A stretch of DNA of 8,818 nucleotides from NCBI GenBank assembly GCA_945863785.1, contig CAMBAQ010000074.1, positions 1-8,818 of the forward strand, read 5' to 3'. A program made the translations under genes and the position numbers. This document shows, piece after piece, positions 1 to 7,315 of the stretch (the stretch's first letter is position 1; the number at the start of each line of letters is the position of its first letter). A model generated the notes under the pieces. It ran no database searches and was not told where the DNA came from. It worked only from the letters and a program-made list of their open reading frames with translations. This DNA is from Chthoniobacter flavus. GTDB lineage: Bacteria > Verrucomicrobiota > Verrucomicrobiia > Chthoniobacterales > Terrimicrobiaceae.

Positions 1-1
1 C

Positions 2-541
2 GAGGGGTTGTATTGGCAGATGGCCGTGGAAGGTCGCGGTGCCAGTTTGCTTGAGGACTTTCGCAATTTGCAACCCGATCGTCCTGAGTTTCCTTTGCTC
101 GATGCCGAGGCGGATTTGACTCCGCCTGGTGCGTTAGGTTTACGATTGATCCGACCTTTTCATGGCGATCCCAGGGATTCCTTTTCGGGTCTCACCCATG
201 AACACACGCGAGGCCACATGGTGCGTTGCATCATGGAGGCCGTGGCCTTTCGTCTTGAGGAACACCTCAAGCGCTTATGTGGTGAGGATTTGCCACTGAG
301 TCTCCTTTGTTGCGGGGGAGCCACGCGCAGTCGCGGATGGCTTCAAATCAAAGCGGATATTTTAAACATTGCGTGCGCGCCACCGGTCTGCCCCGAGCCC
401 GCTTGCCTCGGAGGGGCCCTTCTTTCGGCCTATGGAATGGGCTGGAATACTCCCCAACATTGGCCATGTCACATCATAGACGCAAACCTGATTCAGCCGC
501 GACCTCAGGTGCATGAAATTTATCAAGCGCAAAAAAGGTAA
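2..541 (+). CDS. FGGY-family carbohydrate kinase, C-terminal part (5' end outside window)
   Basis: FGGY kinases phosphorylate sugars or polyols with ATP in the cytoplasm. This is the last 179 residues; the frame is open to the left edge, so the first TTG (base 8) is an internal Leu codon, not a start. The C-terminal actin-like subdomain is recognisable. GLTHEHTRGHMVRCIMEAVAF (fragment residues about 63-82) matches the family's "Gl...H...h..RA..Egvaf" helix. CCGGATRSRGWLQIKAD (about 103-119) matches the signature "GG.a.s..wlQi.AD", followed by an APPV segment and LGGALLSAYG, equivalent to the usual "lGAA.lA..g". The usual GER.P segment is replaced by HGDPRDS, which is atypical. The substrate (xylulose, fuculose, rhamnulose or another) cannot be told from this part. 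The gene ends 12 bp before a GPH-type sugar symporter, so the two are probably co-transcribed for uptake and phosphorylation of one carbohydrate. The family call is firm; substrate is unknown. Confidence 0.88.
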   Translation, partial: EGLYWQMAVEGRGASLLEDFRNLQPDRPEFPLLDAEADLTPPGALGLRLIRPFHGDPRDSFSGLTHEHTRGHMVRCIMEAVAFRLEEHLKRLCGEDLPLSLLCCGGATRSRGWLQIKADILNIACAPPVCPEPACLGGALLSAYGMGWNTPQHWPCHIIDANLIQPRPQVHEIYQAQKR

Positions 542-553
542 AAAATCCCCTCG

Positions 554-2185
554 ATGAACACAGCTGAAACAAAAACCTACCGCTGCGGGACGCTATCCTA
601 TACAAAAAAAGGTCTTGTTGTCCTATTTGCATGGCTTTTATGGGGCGATTTCTGTTTTACACTGATGGAGGCCGTCGTGCCAAGCATCGTGCCGCTCAAG
701 CTCAAGGAACTGGGCGCATCAAGTTCTTTTATTGGTCTCATGATGAGCACACTGCCTGGTATTTTCAATACAACGATTTGCCCGTGGGTGAGTTTCAAGA
801 GCGATCGTCACCGTGGAAAATGGGGCAGGCGCATGCCTTTCATGATCTACACAATGCCATTTCTGGTATTATCGCTTTTATTTATTGGTTTTAGCGATCA
901 GCTTGGCGGTTGGCTGCATGGTCTTTTTCTCTCCGGAGGCACGATCACTCGCACCACAGTGATCATCGGTTTGTTGGCCATCTTCCTTGGGATGTTTGAT
1001 CTCTTCAATATGTTTGTGGGGTCTGTTTACCATTGCCTTTTCAATGATGTTGTTCCTCGCGAGTTTATCGGGAAATTCATGGGTTGGTTCCGTCTGGTGG
1101 GAGTCTTAAGCTCTGCTGGTTATCAATACTTTATTTTCAAATATGCGCTCAGTCACATGACCGAGATTTATGTCGGAGCGGGATTGCTTTATCTCGTGGG
1201 GTTTGGAGCCATGTTTTTGAATGTGAAAGAGGGAAAATATCCTCCCCCAGAGGATGACGGGGAGGCACCCAGCCTTAAGAAAGATATTAAGGCATTTTCA
1301 AAAAATTGTTTCACAATACCTTATTACTGGAATATTTTCATTACCACCACCTGCACATCATTGGCTGGAACGGTAATGATTTTCATGGTCTTTTTCCAGC
1401 AGTCCATGGGTTTGGACTTGGGAATGATCGGGAAGGCCACGGCGATCAATAGCGTCATTATCGCGGTTTTGCTCGTGTTTGCGGGCGCTCTGGTCGATCG
1501 TTGTAATCCAGTGCGCACTCAGGCTTATATTCATGGATTTAACCTCTGTATGCCAATCTTTGCCTCCGTCTGGATCTTTGCGGATGCGCCACCACCCCTT
1601 GTTTATTTTTGGGTTTTCGTTGGATTGAATGTGGCGGATGCCTTGGCAACAGCAATGAGTCAATGTTCCGGAATTCCTAGGCTTATGAGTATGTTTCCAT
1701 CCAGTCGGTTTGGGCAGTTTTGTGGTGCGCAGGCCTTGGTGCGTTCTGGATCGGTGATGCTGGGCGGCTTTCTTGCCGGTGTTTATCTGGATGTCATGAA
1801 AGGTTACTTTCCCGACGACAGCATGATGGCCTACAAATTTATCCATCCTTGGATGTTTGTTTTTTTACTCATTGGATATATTTTTCATTACCGCGCCTTT
1901 CGTTACTGGAAGCGTTTGGGTGGAAGTGAAGGAGAGGCTCCCACAAGTCATGTCAAGTATGGTGAATTGCCTGAAAGTCGCTCATCTCCGACCGATAAAA
2001 TATTGGTAGCCGTTACCTTTATGGCATTTCTTGGGTATCTCGGCGCCTGCCTGTTTTTTATGTATTACTTTCAATACGAAATTCCTAACTCGAGAAATGT
2101 GCGCATTTTTGGAATCGTGGCTCTCATCATGACCTGCTTTTACTTGGGATATCTGCGCTTCGTAAAATATATGGAACGCGCTTGA
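554..2185 (+). CDS. GPH-family sugar:cation symporter (MFS), with two extra C-terminal helices
   Basis: An inner-membrane transporter of 543 aa, probably importing a glycoside, pentose, hexose or uronide with a cation. The loop between helices 2 and 3 carries SDRHRGKWGRRMPF (residues 83-96), the form of MFS motif A typical of the GPH (MelB-like) and SLC45-like group. Further family-like segments are FNDVVPREFIGKFMGWFRLVG (163-183) and FGQFCGAQALVRSG (386-399). By eye there are about 12 hydrophobic segments between residues 20 and 445, split by a charged central loop (225-256). Two more follow at about 482-508 and 514-540, after a hydrophilic linker (452-481). Fourteen helices is more than the usual twelve. 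The ATG at 554 is the first start after the kinase stop. There is no well-spaced Shine-Dalgarno (AAGG at 535-538 is 15 nt away), so translation may be coupled to the kinase. Substrate is not predictable; the adjacent kinase suggests a sugar whose product is phosphorylated in the cytoplasm. Confidence 0.9.
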   Translation: MNTAETKTYRCGTLSYTKKGLVVLFAWLLWGDFCFTLMEAVVPSIVPLKLKELGASSSFIGLMMSTLPGIFNTTICPWVSFKSDRHRGKWGRRMPFMIYTMPFLVLSLLFIGFSDQLGGWLHGLFLSGGTITRTTVIIGLLAIFLGMFDLFNMFVGSVYHCLFNDVVPREFIGKFMGWFRLVGVLSSAGYQYFIFKYALSHMTEIYVGAGLLYLVGFGAMFLNVKEGKYPPPEDDGEAPSLKKDIKAFSKNCFTIPYYWNIFITTTCTSLAGTVMIFMVFFQQSMGLDLGMIGKATAINSVIIAVLLVFAGALVDRCNPVRTQAYIHGFNLCMPIFASVWIFADAPPPLVYFWVFVGLNVADALATAMSQCSGIPRLMSMFPSSRFGQFCGAQALVRSGSVMLGGFLAGVYLDVMKGYFPDDSMMAYKFIHPWMFVFLLIGYIFHYRAFRYWKRLGGSEGEAPTSHVKYGELPESRSSPTDKILVAVTFMAFLGYLGACLFFMYYFQYEIPNSRNVRIFGIVALIMTCFYLGYLRFVKYMERA

Positions 2186-2206
2186 TCGATGATTTTTAAA
2201 TCGATC
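2184..2206 (+). terminator. Palindromic hairpin after the symporter, weak terminator candidate
   Basis: GATCGAT (2184-2190) and ATCGATC (2200-2206) form a perfect 7-bp inverted repeat with a 9-nt loop (gatttttaa), starting inside the symporter's stop codon. It lies where a terminator is expected. However, the stem is not GC-rich and no T-run follows (next bases are cgatcttgc), so it is not a canonical intrinsic terminator. It could also be a protein-binding palindrome. Confidence 0.25.
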
Positions 2207-2268
2207 CGATCTTGCACTCTACGTTGCAATTGGTAAGAGGTTCTTTTTGCAAACCAGTTCCCCAGCCA

Positions 2269-2297
2269 TTGACAAATTCCACTCCCAAGTTTATGTT
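2269..2297 (+). promoter_or_regulatory. Sigma70-like promoter for the pseudopilin cassette
   Basis: A perfect -35 hexamer TTGACA (2269-2274) is followed by a 17-bp spacer and a -10-like TATGTT (2292-2297, four of six consensus bases including the conserved TA...T). Transcription would start near 2303-2305, leaving a leader of about 105 nt before the ATG at 2408. It is the best promoter match seen in the 222-bp gap between the symporter and the cassette, and supports the cassette being its own transcription unit. This is a prediction from sequence only. Confidence 0.5.
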
Positions 2298-2328
2298 CGT
2301 TAATTAGCTATCAGGGCGCATAGCGAAC
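2295..2328 (+). promoter_or_regulatory. Bulged inverted repeat at the predicted transcription start
   Basis: GTTC (2295-2298) plus GCTAT (2307-2311) can pair with ATAGC (2320-2324) plus GAAC (2325-2328). This gives 9 bp with an 8-nt bulge on the left side and an 8-nt loop (cagggcgc). It overlaps the -10 region and the predicted start of transcription. It could be an operator or a 5'-end RNA structure, or chance. Confidence 0.25.
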
Positions 2329-2407
2329 AATGCAACCGTGAGACATTAACACTTACGAGATGGGATTAAATATTACAAAAATGATCGATTGGGATTGAAA
2401 AGGAAGT

Positions 2408-5400
2408 ATGTTTTTAAATTCCCCCCATTCCAGGAACATAATTTTCAGTTCCCGCGTTAACAAGGCGCTTGGCATTCCCAATCGCGGACGACGGGGATTT
2501 GCTTTAGTATTTGCCCTTGCGATGCTGGTGCTCCTGATGACGATTGTTTTGGCGTATTTCTCAAACGCCATGCTGCACCGGCAAATCAGCGTGGCGAGTG
2601 CCGCCAACTTGAAGGTTCAACTGATTACGAAAACTGCGGCCGATCTGATTTTGGACGACTTCCAGCACGAGATCGAAGCTGGCTCCCTTGCTGATGGAAA
2701 TTCCTCGCTCACGATGCCGATTCGCCGGCCGATCACTCTCACCGCAAATGGCACCGGCGTAACGAATATGCTTGCTCCTTCTGTGGTCCCCCAGCGGATC
2801 GGCAACGGGGGAGTCACCAACATCGTGAAAGTCAGCCGTAGTGGATTGTCTTTTTTTACGACTGGCAGTGGCTACCGAACGCTTTCCGACCGCTCCGCTA
2901 ATGGCTTGGCTAGGGCCTCCTCGATTTCAACAACCAATACTTCAGCAAATGGAAGATTCCTGACCAAGGAACGGTGGCTTGCCCCAAAGTTGATGGGCGA
3001 TTCGGAAACAAATGCCTTCACTGTTCCAGATTGGATTTACCTGAATCGCAAGGGTGAAACACCCACAGACTTCACGGCCTCGGCACTCGCCATAGCGGCC
3101 AATTCGAATAGCACGAACACGGGATTCGTTATCGGGCGTTATGCCTACACTGTTTATGATGTGGGCGGACTTCTCGATATCAATGTCGTTGGCAATGCCC
3201 TCCCCACCACAAACAACGCCATTCGTGGGTTCACGCATCAAGTGTCGCTCTCCAACGGGATCGGAGGGGTCAGTTTTCCAAATTTCACAAACTTTGTGGC
3301 TTGGAGATCCGCTGTTTCCTCCACAAATACGAACGCTGCTTCAGGCAGTGGAGGATTGTTTGATCCCAAGCGAAACTTTATCGACGTGCCGGCATCGGAG
3401 CAGGCCTTTGTGAACCGCCAGGATCTCCTCAATTATGTCGCCCAGTCGGGATCTCCCATTCCCAGTGCCGCCTTGCCTTTTCTCACCACATTCAGCCGCG
3501 ACCTCAACGCTCCATCCTACGAGCCGAATTCCGCCAGGTCGAAGCTCCCGCTCACGCCGAGTGCGGATGTTATGAACCCTGCGATTTTGACTGCTCGATT
3601 CACAACCAATGCGACACTTTCGCGCCCAGACAGTGGTTCCATCAGTGTGAATTCAGGGACGCCTGTCATGCTCAGACGGTTCCCCTTGAGCAAGCTCAAT
3701 CTTTTCGCTCAAACGAATCCTGACCCCACGGCGATGAGCTATTATTTTGGGCTCACCAATATCGACCCACAAACATGGAAGTATACAGCAACCAATGCCT
3801 CAAAGGGAATATGCACTCTCAGTGAAGTCGCTGCGCTCAAGCGCGAGCCGACTTTCTTTGAGGTTCTTCAAGCGGGCATTTTGACAGGCTCGCTTGGGAA
3901 AAATGGCACGGATACCTATACTACTGAGTCTTTAAGAGATTCCGACCCGACGCTTCAGATTATCCAGATAGGAGCCAACATCATTGACCAATGGGATTCC
4001 GACGATGTTCCAACCGGTATACAGTATCCTAAAACAGCGGTCGACAATTGGTCACTTTATGGAATTGAAAACCTTCCCTACATCAACCAGATCGGATTGG
4101 TGGGCTGGCGCCCCACCGATGACCGTGATCTTTTTCAGGTGTGGGCCGTATTTGATGTTTGGAATCCCCACCAAAATGCCAAAACGTTGCCGAACGGTGT
4201 CGACGGGTTTCGTATCGTGCCAACGGCCGGGGCTGGCAGGAATAATTTGTATTATTCGCCGGCAACGTCAATAAATAGCACGGCTGCGGCTGCACTAAGG
4301 GGGTCTCAAGCTGCTGGTGGAACTTCATACACGGATTATCAAACGACTACGAATAATCTTGTAGCTATCAACTCCGGTCGTGTCTTTTCTTTTTCAGAAA
4401 CTCAAGATTACTCCGAACCAACGACACTCGGAAGCACTCCCACCTCAAAAAACGATACTCCCGGGGTGCTTATGCATGAGTGCCGCCCTGGCACAGCGAT
4501 TCCCGCTGCTGCATTGCGATCGAGTTCTTTGAATGCGACCGTTGCAAAGTTGGAAGCTGATACAGGGAAGACTGTCGGTGTGAAGGCATTTAATACATGC
4601 AGGTTGAAGAGTAATCCAATCTCTCCCGACTTTAAAGGTTGGGAGTTTGCCCTTCAAGTGCATAGAACAGGTGATCCTTCAACGAAATGGTATACTTATC
4701 AGAAATACGAAAGTTTTGGGTTGAATCAGTTCGATACAATGTGTTCGCCAGTGCAAAATTCATTATCAGTAAATGAGTTGCCATTAAATACACAATACGG
4801 CTCACTCAATGCAACGCTTGCCAATGAATTTTACACTTGGAGAAGCAAAGGAGCTACTGTAGGCATGATCAAAGCCGACCCTCGAACAAGCCGTTTCGGT
4901 CTTTCTGGATGGAGTGCAAGTAGTAGCTCCAGTTCTGTGAATGATTTTTTGGGGTATTCCACACGCAACTCTACCAACACCTTTCCGGCTAACTTTTTGA
5001 CAGATGCTGGGAATATTATTAATACGTCTGTTGTCTGGTGCTTTCCTGTTGGACTTTCTGTTGGAAAAGACAAGAATAACATACTGGACTCCGGATTTGA
5101 AGTGATCCCAGCTTTCACAAAACCACCCCAAGCCAATCGAGCGCAAATCGGTCTCTATAGTCTAGTGGCAAATAACCCAGATGTCCTGAGCACTAATTAT
5201 CCCGCAAGATATTCTGATCCAGATTCTATCATCAGGCCAGGCGATGGGTATTTGGGTGGTTTTCCAACGGTGAGGGGGCAAACGAATGAAAGACCGCTTA
5301 TGCTTAACCGAGCCTTTCGATCGGTTGGTGAATTGGGCTATGTTTTTCGGGATATGCCATGGAAGACTCTGGATTTTTTCTCGCGCCGGTCAGCCGACCT

Positions 5401-5905
5401 TGGATTGCTGGATATGTTTAGTATCTCAGATACCGACTCAAGTCTTCCCGTTTTGGCAGGGCGGGTTAATTTAAATTCCAGACAAACGGCTGTCCTTAAG
5501 ATGATTCTGCTGAATGCAAATAAGTTTTCTTCCACGGTTTTAAGCGATGCGGAGGCACAGGCTATCGCGCAGGCTATCGTAACGGAAAGCGCGTCGAATC
5601 CATTCCTGGATAAAGGCGATCTCGTCACTCGCGTTTTCAACAAGGGGAGTGGAACCGACCCTCTATCCGCCGATACTTTCAAAACACGGAGAGAGGCGGC
5701 CTTGAGAGCGTTGGTGGAAATGGGAACCACTCGCACTTGGAACTTTCTCATCGACTTGGTGGCGCAGACGGGTCGTTTCACCTCAACCTCAAAATCGGGA
5801 AGCGATTTTATGGTGCAAAGTGAGGAGCGGGTCTGGATTCACGTTTCCATCGACCGCGTGACTGGTGAAATTTTGGAAATTCGAAAGGAAAATGTTAATG
5901 AATAG
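2408..5905 (+). CDS. Verru_Chthon cassette protein A (giant GspK/PilX-like minor pseudopilin candidate)
   Basis: At 1165 aa this is the largest protein of the cassette. AAAAGGA lies 3 nt before the ATG. A basic leader (RGRRG, ending at Gly30) precedes a hydrophobic stretch (FALVFALAMLVLLMTIVLAYF, 31-51), as in PilX and GspK proteins: cleavage after Gly30 is possible, and position 5 of the mature form is Phe rather than Glu. The rest is Ser/Thr/Asn-rich (e.g. SSTNTNAASGSGG near 305; SASSSSSSV near 836), fitting an exported protein. Motifs I recall as typical of protein A are YAYTVYDVGGLLDIN (245-259), GANIIDQWDSDDVPTG (about 522), YGIENLPYIN (551-560), SVGELGYVFRDMPW (972-985) and an end with WIHVSIDRVTGEI. 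DVGGLLDIN, IDQWDSDD and GRVNLNS (1018-1024) with its following helices recall GspK segments (DE.g..N.N, DW.D.D, iN.NtA). Its role in a pilus-like tip is inferred. The last 8 bp overlap the next gene. Confidence 0.88.
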   Translation: MFLNSPHSRNIIFSSRVNKALGIPNRGRRGFALVFALAMLVLLMTIVLAYFSNAMLHRQISVASAANLKVQLITKTAADLILDDFQHEIEAGSLADGNSSLTMPIRRPITLTANGTGVTNMLAPSVVPQRIGNGGVTNIVKVSRSGLSFFTTGSGYRTLSDRSANGLARASSISTTNTSANGRFLTKERWLAPKLMGDSETNAFTVPDWIYLNRKGETPTDFTASALAIAANSNSTNTGFVIGRYAYTVYDVGGLLDINVVGNALPTTNNAIRGFTHQVSLSNGIGGVSFPNFTNFVAWRSAVSSTNTNAASGSGGLFDPKRNFIDVPASEQAFVNRQDLLNYVAQSGSPIPSAALPFLTTFSRDLNAPSYEPNSARSKLPLTPSADVMNPAILTARFTTNATLSRPDSGSISVNSGTPVMLRRFPLSKLNLFAQTNPDPTAMSYYFGLTNIDPQTWKYTATNASKGICTLSEVAALKREPTFFEVLQAGILTGSLGKNGTDTYTTESLRDSDPTLQIIQIGANIIDQWDSDDVPTGIQYPKTAVDNWSLYGIENLPYINQIGLVGWRPTDDRDLFQVWAVFDVWNPHQNAKTLPNGVDGFRIVPTAGAGRNNLYYSPATSINSTAAAALRGSQAAGGTSYTDYQTTTNNLVAINSGRVFSFSETQDYSEPTTLGSTPTSKNDTPGVLMHECRPGTAIPAAALRSSSLNATVAKLEADTGKTVGVKAFNTCRLKSNPISPDFKGWEFALQVHRTGDPSTKWYTYQKYESFGLNQFDTMCSPVQNSLSVNELPLNTQYGSLNATLANEFYTWRSKGATVGMIKADPRTSRFGLSGWSASSSSSSVNDFLGYSTRNSTNTFPANFLTDAGNIINTSVVWCFPVGLSVGKDKNNILDSGFEVIPAFTKPPQANRAQIGLYSLVANNPDVLSTNYPARYSDPDSIIRPGDGYLGGFPTVRGQTNERPLMLNRAFRSVGELGYVFRDMPWKTLDFFSRRSADLGLLDMFSISDTDSSLPVLAGRVNLNSRQTAVLKMILLNANKFSSTVLSDAEAQAIAQAIVTESASNPFLDKGDLVTRVFNKGSGTDPLSADTFKTRREAALRALVEMGTTRTWNFLIDLVAQTGRFTSTSKSGSDFMVQSEERVWIHVSIDRVTGEILEIRKENVNE
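5884..5890 (+). promoter_or_regulatory. Ribosome binding site that selects the start of the secreted protein
   Basis: AAAGGAA lies inside the end of gene A. Its GGA is 8 nt before the ATG at 5898, the normal distance, but only 2 nt before the alternative ATG at 5892 and downstream of the possible GTG at 5865. It therefore favours the start at 5898. Confidence 0.6.
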
Positions 5906-6707
5906 TATGTATGCTGCTGTTGTTATGAGTTTAGTCCCATTCAGCGTTGTCTGTGCTCAACTTACTGCCGTGAAGCCGTCTCTCGATGAGACGCCGCCCC
6001 CAGCCTTTTCCAACCTTATTCCCAGTGAAGCATCTTGGGTTGTCACGATAAAATCTGCTGATGAATTGAGGGAACTCAAATCATCCCCCGAGGCGAATGG
6101 CGCAGCGCCTGAGGCGAATGTGCGAAGGTCTGGAATTCCATCGGTTTCAAAGATCGAAAACTCGTGTTCTTCTGGAATACGCAGAGAAAAACTTATTTAT
6201 TCGGGTGGAATTCAATTCACAAGGTATGTCACAAAAAAGGAAATTCTGTTTGAGCATCGAGTCACTGGAGAGGCTGTATTTGAAGAGGTGGGATTCTCAA
6301 GCACTGGCCCAACCACAGGGGTGAATGAGTTGAGTGAACTCAGCTGGATATCCAACAAATATTTTATCGGGTCTGCAAAATATCAGGGACGCGATTGTTA
6401 TGTTTACAGGCAATTTTTTCCCGAGCAGTTCACTCCTCCAAGCCTTGAAGACGAGAATGACGCTACGGTACCCGGAGTTGCGCTTGTTGATCTCAAAGAT
6501 GCTTCCAATGCAGAAATTCAGGGCACCGCATTCATTGATAAACAAACCATGAAGCCGATTGCTTACGAAACAATCTATGAGTTAAAAAGCTACGACATGC
6601 AGACTCCATACACCGCATTCGAACTTCCCGCATCAATTGAGGCGGCATTAAAAACACGTGCTGAGGTGTTTGCCCGTCGAGATCAAAGTTACAATATCCG
6701 CAAGTGA
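5898..6707 (+). CDS. Secreted protein of unknown function inserted in the cassette
   Basis: I do not recognise this 269-aa protein. With the start at 5898 it opens with a Sec-type signal peptide (MNSMYAAVVMSLVPFSVVCA, probable cleavage after Ala20). The -1 residue before Cys19 is Val, so this is not a lipobox and the protein is probably soluble, periplasmic or released. The mature part has exactly two cysteines (C90, C167), which could form a disulfide. Residues 64-74 contain a short repeat, PEAN-GAA-PEAN. The second half alternates likely beta strands and turns: W150, then Y155.IGSAKYQGRDCYVYRQ (to 171), and TAFIDKQTMKPIAYE (210-224). This loosely resembles the "antiparallel sheet with a W...DP.T..P" pattern of LolA-like proteins, but that is speculation. 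It overlaps A by 8 bp and D by 4 bp (GTGA), so it is an integral part of the operon and probably works with the pseudopilins, for example as a periplasmic chaperone or an exported partner. Confidence 0.85.
   Translation: MNSMYAAVVMSLVPFSVVCAQLTAVKPSLDETPPPAFSNLIPSEASWVVTIKSADELRELKSSPEANGAAPEANVRRSGIPSVSKIENSCSSGIRREKLIYSGGIQFTRYVTKKEILFEHRVTGEAVFEEVGFSSTGPTTGVNELSELSWISNKYFIGSAKYQGRDCYVYRQFFPEQFTPPSLEDENDATVPGVALVDLKDASNAEIQGTAFIDKQTMKPIAYETIYELKSYDMQTPYTAFELPASIEAALKTRAEVFARRDQSYNIRK
6090..6120 (+). repeat. 21-bp-period direct repeat in the secreted protein gene
   Basis: GAGGCGAATG occurs at 6090-6099 and again at 6111-6120, in frame (period 21 bp). It encodes PEAN-GAA-PEAN, residues 64-74 of the secreted protein. 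It looks like a small in-frame duplication in a flexible N-terminal region. Confidence 0.6.
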
Positions 6708-7315
6708 ATTCGCGCCTGAACATACGCAGCGCCTTCTCGCTAATCGAGTTGCTTGTCGTTATGGGAATCATCGGGATTCTGTCTTCGCTCGCTATGCCGG
6801 CATTCAATGCCATCCGTGGTGCAGGGTCATTAACCAAAGCCGCTAATGATATTTCGGGAATTCTCGAGCAGGCAAGAGCTTATGCCATGGCGCAAAATAC
6901 TTATGTGTGGGTTGGGTTTAAAAAAGAGGGCTCCGATACCCTGCTGGTCGGTGTGAGCGCCTCGCCATCGGGAACGACGAATACGAATAATCTTGTTTCC
7001 ATCAGCCGCTTGGTTCGTATCGAAAATTTGCAGCTTGTGGAGGCGCCGGCATCCACTGCGCGCTCGCAGTCCAATGTGGTGCAACTCGTCGGATCGGGAA
7101 CGGCTTTTCCGTTTTCCAGTGGCACGAACGCGTTTGCCAATCAAGTCTTACGATGGAACAGCCGAGGAGAGGCTCGGCTGGATTCTGCAACCTTGAGTCG
7201 AGTCATTGAGATCGGACTTCAACCCTCAGCGAATGGCGTCATTCGTAATGCTTCGAACTATTCGGCGATTCAAATCAATGCGCTTTCCGGCGCTGTTTCC
7301 GTATTCAGGCCATGA
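6704..7315 (+). CDS. Verru_Chthon cassette protein D (GspH/FimT-like pseudopilin)
   Basis: A 203-aa prepilin-like protein. The N-terminus MNSRLNIRSA|FSLIELLVVMGIIGI has the class III prepilin signature: basic leader, Phe at +1, Glu at +5 and a hydrophobic helix (11-33). The residue before the cleavage site is Ala10 rather than the usual Gly. After the helix, residues up to about 70 (LTKAANDISGILEQARAYAMAQNTYVWVGF) match the GspH/FimT pattern "..l...l..aRs.Ai..n..v.v". The C-terminal YSAIQINALSGAVSVFRP fits what I recall of protein D family ends ("IQ....TG...v.RP"). The start is GTG at 6704, overlapping the TGA of the preceding gene (GTGA). No Shine-Dalgarno is evident, so translation is probably coupled. 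After processing by a prepilin peptidase encoded elsewhere it would sit in the inner membrane and join a pseudopilus tip with B, C and A. Family assignment is good; function is inferred. Confidence 0.88.
   Translation: MNSRLNIRSAFSLIELLVVMGIIGILSSLAMPAFNAIRGAGSLTKAANDISGILEQARAYAMAQNTYVWVGFKKEGSDTLLVGVSASPSGTTNTNNLVSISRLVRIENLQLVEAPASTARSQSNVVQLVGSGTAFPFSSGTNAFANQVLRWNSRGEARLDSATLSRVIEIGLQPSANGVIRNASNYSAIQINALSGAVSVFRP

Noticed and set aside
1358..1846. 162-codon reading frame on the minus strand inside the symporter gene
   Set aside because: Its protein is His/Lys/Arg-rich with no recognisable domain, and the plus-strand transporter is certain.
2184..2389. GATCGAT recurring at 2184-2190 and 2383-2389 as a possible regulator site pair
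   Set aside because: The heptamer is short, contains a simple palindrome, and the second copy lacks a paired arm; two copies are within chance.
2360..2398. Mini reading frame of 12 codons (MGLNITKMIDWD) in the leader, ending 9 nt before the cassette A start
   Set aside because: No Shine-Dalgarno, no regulatory codon bias and such frames occur by chance. Kept as a note only.
5558..5579. Direct repeat CAGGCTATCG with period 12 bp
   Set aside because: It encodes QAIAQAI within a helix of protein A and is explained by ordinary helical periodicity.
5338..5781. 147-codon reading frame on the minus strand inside the end of cassette A
   Set aside because: It lies opposite the best-conserved C-terminal motifs of protein A and has no start signal or recognisable domain.
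5865..5897. GTG at 5865 or ATG at 5892 as the start of the secreted protein
   Set aside because: The AAAGGAA at 5884-5890 is correctly spaced only for the ATG at 5898, and the extra residues would lengthen the signal peptide with a charged stretch.
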